Assembly: GCA_014360395.1 (NCBI GenBank) | Contig: JACIXM010000534.1 | Coordinates: 1-7,402, forward strand | DNA from: Actinotalea sp. | GTDB lineage: Bacteria; Actinomycetota; Actinomycetes; Actinomycetales; Cellulomonadaceae | Length of the DNA stretch: 7,402 nucleotides | Direction of reading: 5' to 3' | Part shown: piece by piece, positions 1 through 4,260 of the stretch | Numbering within the stretch: the first letter of the stretch is position 1 | How the letters are laid out: each line of letters opens with the position of its first letter | Program-made: the position numbers and the translations under genes | The notes under the pieces: model-generated | What the model was told of the DNA's origin: nothing | The model's database searches: none | The model's input: only the letters and a program-made list of their open reading frames with translations

Positions 1-155
1 TCGCGGTCACCGACTGCGCCGCCCGGGCTGCTCGAGGCGGCCCAGCGGACGGTGACCGCGGCGGACGTCCCGGGCAGCGGGAGGGCGGCCGCCTCGCGCT
101 CGACGGCGTCACGCGCGTGGTCGGGCCGGTCGCACCAGGGGCTGGGTCCGGGACC
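1..155 (-). other. Edge segment with a coding-like frame but no start codon
   Basis: On the minus strand, the frame continuing straight after the DUF4240 stop stays open to position 1 and looks coding: third positions are almost all G or C, and the composition is protein-like (DHARDAVEREAAALPLPG, then SAAVTVRWAASS). It has no ATG, GTG or TTG. It could be a decayed gene, the result of a frameshift near 130-155, or chance in GC-rich DNA. Nothing else was identified here. Confidence 0.2.
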
Positions 156-689
156 TCAGGACCCGTCGTAGGCGAGGGCCGCGAGGCGGGGCAGGTGGAG
201 GCGCATCTCGTCCTCGTCGTCGAAGTCCCACATGGGCTCCAGGCCCGGGAGCGCCGCCCGGTCGGTGCCGGGCAGCTCGTCGCCGGTCAGGGACTCGTAG
301 ACGTCCCACGCGACGGCGAGCATCGCCTCGCTCTCGAGCTCCTCGCCCTCGGCCACCGCGGCGCGGACCGCGGGCACGTCCGCCAGGGAGTCCGGCTCGG
401 CGAGCGCCGCCTCGAACACGTCCCGCCCCTGCGCGACGAGCCAGCCGCGGAAGTACTCGAAGCCGTCGTCGGAGGCCCCGCCGTTGATGAGGTACGCAGC
501 GGCCCACAGTGGGGTCGTGTACGACTCGTCGACCACCGCCCGTAGCGCGGCGTCGAACGCGACGACGACGGCGGCCCCGCGCTCCTCCAGGTACGCGGCG
601 ATCACCTCGGCCACGGTGTCGGCGTCGGTGGGGTCGGCGACCTCGTCCCGCGCCGTCTCGATCAGGTCCCAGAGCTCCGAGGGGTCCAC
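156..689 (-). CDS. DUF4240 domain-containing protein
   Basis: A 177-residue soluble protein read as a DUF4240 member, a family without a settled biochemical role. The N-terminus (SELWDLIETAR) fits the family opening, in which an aromatic-containing 'FW/LW..IE' stretch lies about six residues after the start. The middle carries the family pattern of a small helical protein: TPLWAAAYLINGGASDDGFEYFRGWLVAQG at roughly residues 63-92, with a conserved Gly-Cys/Ala-Ser-Asp-Asp-type turn, Phe-x-x-Phe-Arg-x-Trp and an acidic tail before the stop. There is no signal peptide or membrane segment. The start is chosen at the GTG at 689 because it matches the family N-terminus and lies seven bases after a TAGCGT -10 box, the arrangement of a leaderless actinobacterial mRNA. 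A GTG three codons upstream (698) is the alternative, but it overlaps that box and has only a weak G-run ahead of it. The family call is by pattern recognition; the function is unknown. Confidence 0.8.
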   Translation of the reverse strand: MDPSELWDLIETARDEVADPTDADTVAEVIAAYLEERGAAVVVAFDAALRAVVDESYTTPLWAAAYLINGGASDDGFEYFRGWLVAQGRDVFEAALAEPDSLADVPAVRAAVAEGEELESEAMLAVAWDVYESLTGDELPGTDRAALPGLEPMWDFDDEDEMRLHLPRLAALAYDGS

Positions 690-696
690 GGCACTC

Positions 697-726
697 ACGC
701 TAGACCCCGGGCGGCCGCTCGGTGAG
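697..726 (-). promoter_or_regulatory. Putative leaderless promoter of the DUF4240 gene
   Basis: On the minus strand TAGCGT occupies 702-697 and is followed after seven bases by GTG at 689. TANNNT six to eight bases before a start codon is the known signature of leaderless transcription in actinobacteria, where the mRNA begins at the start codon. A poor -35 candidate (CTCACC, 726-721) lies 18 bases upstream. The upstream GTG at 698 is inside the -10 hexamer, so it could not be used by a transcript from this promoter. Confidence 0.45.
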
Positions 727-865
727 CCGTCGTCACCCGCTCGCGCGCCGGGGCGGCCGCCGGCGTTGAGCCGCGCAGCGGTGCCGAGATCCCCGGCGCG
801 CTCATGGAGGTGTGCCGACACCGCGGCGTCGAGCCGCACGCCCGCGACCGTGAGCCGTGCGGCCC

Positions 866-1240
866 TCAGGCGTCGATCGCGTCCGAGACCCACGTGGGGA
901 TGTTGCCGTTCCTCGGCGTGAAGACGAGGCGGTAGGCCTGCGAGGGCGCGCCCGGGGACAGGTCGAAGCGGGTCCGGCCGCGCCGCCAGGTCCGCCGCTC
1001 CTGCACCGTCTCCCAGGTCGCCCCGCTGACGCGGCGCTGGAGGCTCACCCTGCCCGGCAGCTCGGTGTGCAGCGCGACGCGCGACGGACCCTCGCGGTGC
1101 AGGGCCGTGCGGGTGGCGCGCTCGCGGTCCTTCGTCCTGACGGCTCCGATCGGCGCGGCGACACCGAACGAGGGGCTCATGCCCGGCCCGCCGCTCATCG
1201 GCACGTTCGCGGCGGCCGTCGGCCGCTCTCGGTCGTCCAT
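866..1240 (-). CDS. Hypothetical protein, probable C-terminal beta-sandwich domain
   Basis: A 124-residue protein I do not recognise by name. The frame is convincingly coding: third positions are nearly all G or C, and ATG at 1240 has a good GAGGGAA ribosome site 7-8 bases upstream. Residues 1-45 are polar and low in complexity (Gly, Pro, Ala, Arg), probably flexible, with no signal peptide or membrane segment. Residues 52-110 look like alternating beta strands: a Val-x-Leu-Gln-Arg-Arg strand, then Trp-x-Thr-Val, Gly-Arg-x-Arg-Phe and Ala-Tyr-Arg-Leu-Val-Phe. This resembles the strand pattern of Ig-like or fibronectin-like repeats in actinobacterial surface proteins, here without any export signal. 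The gene lies divergent from the flotillin gene, separated by 243 bases that hold its own good promoter, and 177 bases upstream of the DUF4240 gene on the same strand. The beta-sandwich call is inference only. Confidence 0.7.
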   Translation of the reverse strand: MDDRERPTAAANVPMSGGPGMSPSFGVAAPIGAVRTKDRERATRTALHREGPSRVALHTELPGRVSLQRRVSGATWETVQERRTWRRGRTRFDLSPGAPSQAYRLVFTPRNGNIPTWVSDAIDA

Positions 1241-1293
1241 GGTGTTCCCTCGCCGTCGAGCCCGGACGTGCGCCGTCGCGCGCCCCGGCCTCC

Positions 1294-1322
1294 ACCGTAG
1301 TGATCACCTGATCGGCTGTCAG
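1294..1322 (-). promoter_or_regulatory. Housekeeping-type promoter for the 866-1240 gene
   Basis: Reading the minus strand, CTGACA (1322-1317) is followed by a spacer of exactly 17 bases and TACGGT (1299-1294). The -35 hexamer matches TTGACA at five of six positions and the -10 keeps the TA...T that matters most in actinobacteria. The start codon is 53 bases downstream, leaving a leader of roughly 47 bases with a proper ribosome site. An 8-base palindrome, GTGATCAC (1300-1307), fills the end of the spacer next to the -10 and would be well placed for a repressor, though no family can be named. Confidence 0.6.
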
Positions 1323-1338
1323 CGCCCTGGGCAGGGGG

Positions 1339-1368
1339 TGCCGCCGTCCGGACGACCTCCCCTAGAGT
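1339..1368 (+). promoter_or_regulatory. Weak candidate promoter for the flotillin gene
   Basis: TAGAGT at 1363-1368 fits the TANNNT -10 pattern and is the only such hexamer I found in the 160 bases before the flotillin start. The -35 region is poor (TGCCGC at 1339-1344 with an 18-base spacer), so the promoter may need an activator or another sigma factor. It would give an untranslated leader of about 108 bases containing the dyad at 1451-1466. Confidence 0.35.
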
Positions 1369-1450
1369 GCAGGCGTCGTCGATCACGGAACGGTCCGGCG
1401 TCGACGACTGGCCGGGTGCAGGGGGGCGAGGGCGTCGTCGGCACCGCAAC

Positions 1451-1477
1451 GCCCTCCGTGGAGGGCCCGTCCGGAGG
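1451..1477 (+). promoter_or_regulatory. Flotillin leader dyad and ribosome binding site with possible alternative pairing
   Basis: GCCCTCC (1451-1457) and GGAGGGC (1460-1466) are perfect inverted arms around GT; as RNA they would form a 6-bp stem with a CGTG loop. The gene's ribosome site, GGAGG at 1473-1477, is six bases before ATG 1484. CCTCCG (1453-1458) is also perfectly complementary to CGGAGG (1472-1477), so the same strand can pair either locally, leaving the ribosome site open, or with the ribosome site, closing it. The pairings are seen directly; a regulatory role is inference. Confidence 0.4.
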
Positions 1478-1483
1478 TACCTG

Positions 1484-3022
1484 ATGGAGCTCGTCGGAAC
1501 TGCCCTGATCGCCGTCGTCGCGGTCGCCGCCCTGCTGGTGCTGGGTGTGGTCGTCGCGATCTACGCCAAGGCGCGGTTCAAGATCGCCACACCCGACGAG
1601 GCGCTCATCATCACCGGCCGCAAGAGCGGGACGCCGGTGATCAACCCCGAGACCGGCGACGAGACGACGGACCTGTCCGGCCAGCGCGTCGTCATCGGCG
1701 GCGGCACGTTCGTGAAGCCGATCTTCGAGCAGGTGGTGCGGCTCTCCCTCGCCTCGCAGAGCTTCCCGGTCGCGGCGGAGGACGCCACGACCAAGAGCGG
1801 CGTCGGCGTGACGCTGCGCAGCATCGCCGTCGTCAAGGTCGGCGGCACCGAGCGGATGGTGCGCGCCGCGGCGCAGCGGTTCGCCGGCCGCCACCAGGAG
1901 CAGGTGATCGAGCAGCAGACCAGCGAGGTCCTCGTCGGCGTGCTCCGCACCATCGCCGGCACGCTGACGGTGGAGTCGATCCTGTACGAGCGGCAGGACT
2001 TCTCCAAGGAGGTCAAGGACATCGCGGTGCCGATGCTCGCCGAGCGCGGGCTGGTGCTGGAGAACTTCGAGATCCAGACCGTCGAGGACTCCGGCGACTA
2101 CATCCGCAACCTCGGCCGCCCGCGCGCCGCGGCCGTCGCACGCGACGCCGAGATCGCGGAGGCCCAGGCGCGCCAGGAGAGCACGGAGCGCTCCAACGAG
2201 GCCGCCGTCCAGATCGCCGAGTCCAACAAGGCGCTGGCGCTGCGCAACGCGCAGATCGCGCAGCAGACCGCCCAGGCCCAGGCCGAGGCGGAGGCCGCCC
2301 AGGAGCGCGCCGAGGCGGAGGCGCAGCAGGCCGTCCTCGAGCAGCAGGAGCTCGTCGCCCAGCGCCGTGCCGCGCTGCGGGAGCAGGAGCTGCAGACCGA
2401 GGTCCGCAAGCCTGCCGAAGCGCGCAAGTACGAGGCGGCGCAGGAGGCCGACGCCCGGCGGTACTCGGCGGAGCAGGAGGCCGAGGCGGCCCGGACGGCG
2501 GCGATCCGCCGGGCCGAGGCCGAGGCGCACCGCACCACCGCGCAGGCCGACGCCGAGGCCGCGGCCGCGCGCTCGCGCGCCGAGGCCGCGCTGGTCGAGG
2601 AGCAGCGGCGCGCCGAGGGCACGCTCGCCCGCGCCCGTGCCGAGGCCGACGGCATCCAGGCCCGCGGCGAGGCCGAGGCGGCCGCCGAGCGCGCCCGCGG
2701 CGAGTCCCGGGCCGCGGCCATCAAGGCCGAGGCGGACGCCTACCAGACGTTCCCGGAGTCGGCGCGCCTGCAGATGGTGCTCGACGCGCTGCCCAAGGTC
2801 GCCCAGCCCTACGCCGACGCGCTCGGCGCGATCGACGGCATCACCGTCATCGACAAGGACGGCGCCTCGCGCGTCACCGGGCAGGTCGCGACCGGCGTCC
2901 AGGAGCTCGCGGCGCTGCTCAAGGCGCAGACGGGGATCGACCTGCTCGACCTCGTCCAGGGCCGTCGCGCCGAGCCGGTCGGGGCCTCGGCGCGCACTCC
3001 GGCACCCGACGGGGAGGGCTGA
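1484..3022 (+). CDS. Flotillin family protein (SPFH domain)
   Basis: A 512-residue membrane-scaffold protein of the flotillin/YuaG (FloT) type, expected to oligomerise on the cytoplasmic face of the membrane and organise functional microdomains. A hydrophobic anchor spans residues 5-27. The SPFH domain follows at about 30-205, starting at the family's YAKARFKIATPDEALIITG-like strand and ending in the diagnostic YIRNLGRPRAAAVARDAEIAEA junction near 206-226. Residues about 215-420 form a long coiled coil dominated by Glu-Ala and Arg-Ala repeats, including the family's KPAEARKYEAAQEADARRY segment (309-327). A compact C-terminal region (423-490) with FPESARLQMVLDALPKVAQPYA is also typical, and length is normal. 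ATG 1484 is chosen for the GGAGG site six bases upstream and because the anchor starts right after it. Bacterial flotillin genes often neighbour an NfeD-type gene; none is present here. The gene is divergent from the small unknown gene and followed by a DinB-fold gene with its own promoter. Confidence 0.95.
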   Translation: MELVGTALIAVVAVAALLVLGVVVAIYAKARFKIATPDEALIITGRKSGTPVINPETGDETTDLSGQRVVIGGGTFVKPIFEQVVRLSLASQSFPVAAEDATTKSGVGVTLRSIAVVKVGGTERMVRAAAQRFAGRHQEQVIEQQTSEVLVGVLRTIAGTLTVESILYERQDFSKEVKDIAVPMLAERGLVLENFEIQTVEDSGDYIRNLGRPRAAAVARDAEIAEAQARQESTERSNEAAVQIAESNKALALRNAQIAQQTAQAQAEAEAAQERAEAEAQQAVLEQQELVAQRRAALREQELQTEVRKPAEARKYEAAQEADARRYSAEQEAEAARTAAIRRAEAEAHRTTAQADAEAAAARSRAEAALVEEQRRAEGTLARARAEADGIQARGEAEAAAERARGESRAAAIKAEADAYQTFPESARLQMVLDALPKVAQPYADALGAIDGITVIDKDGASRVTGQVATGVQELAALLKAQTGIDLLDLVQGRRAEPVGASARTPAPDGEG

Positions 3023-3047
3023 CACGCACCGTCGTCGGGCGTAGCGT
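3019..3047 (+). promoter_or_regulatory. Promoter of the DinB-like gene, overlapping the flotillin stop codon
   Basis: CTGACA (3019-3024), a 17-base spacer and TAGCGT (3042-3047) make a strong actinobacterial housekeeping-type promoter. The flotillin TGA stop (3020-3022) lies inside the -35 box. The start codon at 3084 is 36 bases past the -10, giving a leader of about 30 bases with a GGGGG ribosome site at 3071-3075. The same -35 hexamer and spacer length occur in the minus-strand promoter at 1294-1322. Confidence 0.6.
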
Positions 3048-3083
3048 CCTGGGGCATCCGCACGTCGCACGGGGGCGATCGCC

Positions 3084-3656
3084 ATGACAGACCCGGACTG
3101 GGAACCGCCGCTGGCCGGTACCGACGTCGAGCACCTGATCGGCACGCTCGAACGCCTGCGGGCGACGTTCCGCTGGAAGGCGGACGGTCTCGACGTCGAG
3201 CAGCTGCGCACCCGCGCGGTGCCGACCTCGGCACTGACGGTCGGGGGCCTGCTCAAGCACCTGGCCGTGTGCGAGGACGACCAGTTCTGCTGGCGGATGT
3301 CGGGGCGGCCGCCGGTCACCTGGCTGCAGGCACCCGAGGGCGACGCCGAGCGCTGGCAGTTCACCGTCGAGCCGGACGAGACCGCCGAGCAGGTCTACCG
3401 GATGTGGGAGGACGCCGTCGGCCGCTCGCGCGCCCGGCTGCGGGAGATCCTCGCGGAGGGCGGCCTGGACCGGCCCGGCCACCTGGAGCTCCCCGACGCC
3501 CGGCCGAGCATCCGGCGGCACCTGCACGACCTCGTCGAGGAGTACGGCCGCCACACCGGTCACATGGACCTCCTGCGCGAGGCGATCGACGGACGGGTGG
3601 GGGAGGACCCGCCGTCCGACTGGCCGATGCTCCCGCCCGACGCCGCCGCCCGCTGA
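3084..3656 (+). CDS. DinB superfamily protein (DUF664 / mini-circle type)
   Basis: A 190-residue four-helix-bundle protein of the DinB/YfiT superfamily, subgroup DUF664. The fold normally binds a metal through three histidines. Candidates are visible: His59 in LLKHLA at the end of the second helix, and His157 and His160 in the EYGRHTGHMDLLREAIDG stretch (153-170), which is the subgroup signature. A Trp-rich connection (WRMSGRPPVTW, 70-80) is also typical. Known superfamily members include mycothiol- and bacillithiol-dependent enzymes (maleylpyruvate isomerase, thiol S-transferases), so a thiol-linked detoxification role is possible but unproven. The protein is cytoplasmic, with no signal peptide. 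ATG 3084 has a GGGGG ribosome site eight bases upstream. It follows flotillin by 61 bases but has its own promoter. The stop faces the DUF1801 gene across 31 bases. Confidence 0.9.
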   Translation: MTDPDWEPPLAGTDVEHLIGTLERLRATFRWKADGLDVEQLRTRAVPTSALTVGGLLKHLAVCEDDQFCWRMSGRPPVTWLQAPEGDAERWQFTVEPDETAEQVYRMWEDAVGRSRARLREILAEGGLDRPGHLELPDARPSIRRHLHDLVEEYGRHTGHMDLLREAIDGRVGEDPPSDWPMLPPDAAAR

Positions 3657-3669
3657 GGACGCCGACGGA

Positions 3670-3686
3670 CACCGGTGGGGCCGGTG
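3670..3686. terminator. Small hairpin between convergent genes
   Basis: CACCGG (3670-3675) and CCGGTG (3681-3686) form a 6-bp GC-rich stem with the five-base loop TGGGG. It sits in the 31-base gap between the convergent stops at 3656 and 3688. There is no T-run on either side, so it is not a classical intrinsic terminator. A two-way terminator role is suggested by position only. Confidence 0.3.
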
Positions 3687-3687
3687 G

Positions 3688-4119
3688 TCAGCCGACCGCC
3701 GTCCGCACCAGGTCCACGACCTTCGCCTGCACGGCGTCGGTCCAGGCGACCACGGCGAACGTGACCGGCCAGAGGTCGCCGTCGTCGAGGCGCGCCTCGT
3801 CCTGGAAGCCGATCGTCGCGTAGCGGGCCTCGAACTTCTCGGCGGGCTGGAAGAAGACGACGACCTTGCCGTGGGCGTTCGCGTAGGCGGGCATGCCGTA
3901 CCAGGTCTTCGGCTGCAGCGCGGGAGCGTGCTCGGTGACGACGGCGTGCAGGCGCTCAGCGACGACCCGGTCCGTCCCGGACATCTCCTCGATCTTGTCC
4001 AGCAGCGCCTGGAGCGCGTCCGCCTTCTTCGCGCCGCCCTTGCCGCCCTCCGCGCGCAGCTCGGCCGCGCGCTCCTTCATCGCGGCCCGTTCCGCGTCCG
4101 TCCACCCGTCCGTGGCCAT
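3688..4119 (-). CDS. DUF1801 domain-containing protein
   Basis: A 143-residue cytoplasmic protein of the DUF1801 (YdhG-like) family, a small alpha/beta fold; some relatives are annotated as iron chaperones, but a general function is not established. The N-terminal third is a charged helix (residues 7-48, with Lys-Gly-Gly-Ala-Lys-Lys in the middle). The family core begins with a helix ending in APALQPKTWYGMPAYA (65-80), whose Tyr-Gly-Met-Pro-Ala-Tyr is the recognisable motif. Strands KVVVFFQPA and ARYATIGF (85-105) follow, then a closing helix (128-142). ATG 4119 is supported by a GGAGGGG site just upstream, and in-frame extension beyond it loses coding character. It is divergent from the Kef antiporter gene across 141 bases, which hold possible promoters for both, and convergent with the DinB-like gene. 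Confidence 0.88.
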   Translation of the reverse strand: MATDGWTDAERAAMKERAAELRAEGGKGGAKKADALQALLDKIEEMSGTDRVVAERLHAVVTEHAPALQPKTWYGMPAYANAHGKVVVFFQPAEKFEARYATIGFQDEARLDDGDLWPVTFAVVAWTDAVQAKVVDLVRTAVG

Positions 4120-4178
4120 GGTCCCCTCCTGCTCGGTCCCGCGGGGCGGACCGCCCGCCCCGGCACCACCGCTCTCGC

Positions 4179-4184
4179 AGCGTA
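4179..4184 (-). promoter_or_regulatory. Possible -10 box for the DUF1801 gene
   Basis: The minus strand reads TACGCT at 4184-4179, a TANNNT hexamer 59 bases before the ATG at 4119. No good -35 box is visible at 16-19 bases upstream. The presumed leader contains a tight GC dyad, GGGCGG-A-CCGCCC (4144-4156), close to the ribosome site. Confidence 0.28.
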
Positions 4185-4231
4185 CGGCGATCAGGGCCCT
4201 GGGGCGGTTCCGGTGCGGCGCCGTCGCGGGC

Positions 4232-4237
4232 GAGAAT
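4232..4237 (+). promoter_or_regulatory. Possible -10 box for the Kef antiporter gene
   Basis: GAGAAT at 4232-4237 matches four of six bases of TATAAT and lies 23 bases before the GTG start at 4261, leaving a leader of about 17 bases that just accommodates the GGGAGGAGG ribosome site. The -35 region (TTCCGG or TCCGGT near 4208-4214) is weak. Confidence 0.3.
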
Positions 4238-4260
4238 GGGGCACCGGCGGGAGGAGGCAC

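Noticed and set aside
699..806. A 35-codon minus-strand reading frame (starting MSAPG) ending at the DUF4240 start
   Set aside because: It has no ribosome site and low-complexity Ala/Arg/Pro composition; nothing supports translation.
690..1307. Upstream in-frame extension of the DUF4240 gene, open to 1307
   Set aside because: It runs out of frame through the 866-1240 gene, lacks a ribosome site, and the DUF4240 domain already starts at the GTG at 689. A short protein-like stretch near 720-850 keeps a GTG start there a remote alternative.
1367..1483. In-frame GTG upstream of the flotillin ATG
   Set aside because: It overlaps the candidate -10 box, would add 39 Arg/Gly-rich residues before the membrane anchor, and lacks a ribosome site, unlike ATG 1484.
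2150..2750. Repeated GCCGAGGC-type units that look like a tandem repeat
   Set aside because: These encode the Glu-Ala coiled coil of flotillin; spacing is irregular and explained by protein composition.
1319..3364. A 681-codon open frame on the minus strand across the flotillin gene
   Set aside because: It is a mirror of the flotillin gene: Leu, Gly, Arg and Asp runs arise from the complement of Glu/Ala coiled-coil codons, and GC-rich third positions remove stops. No family is recognisable.
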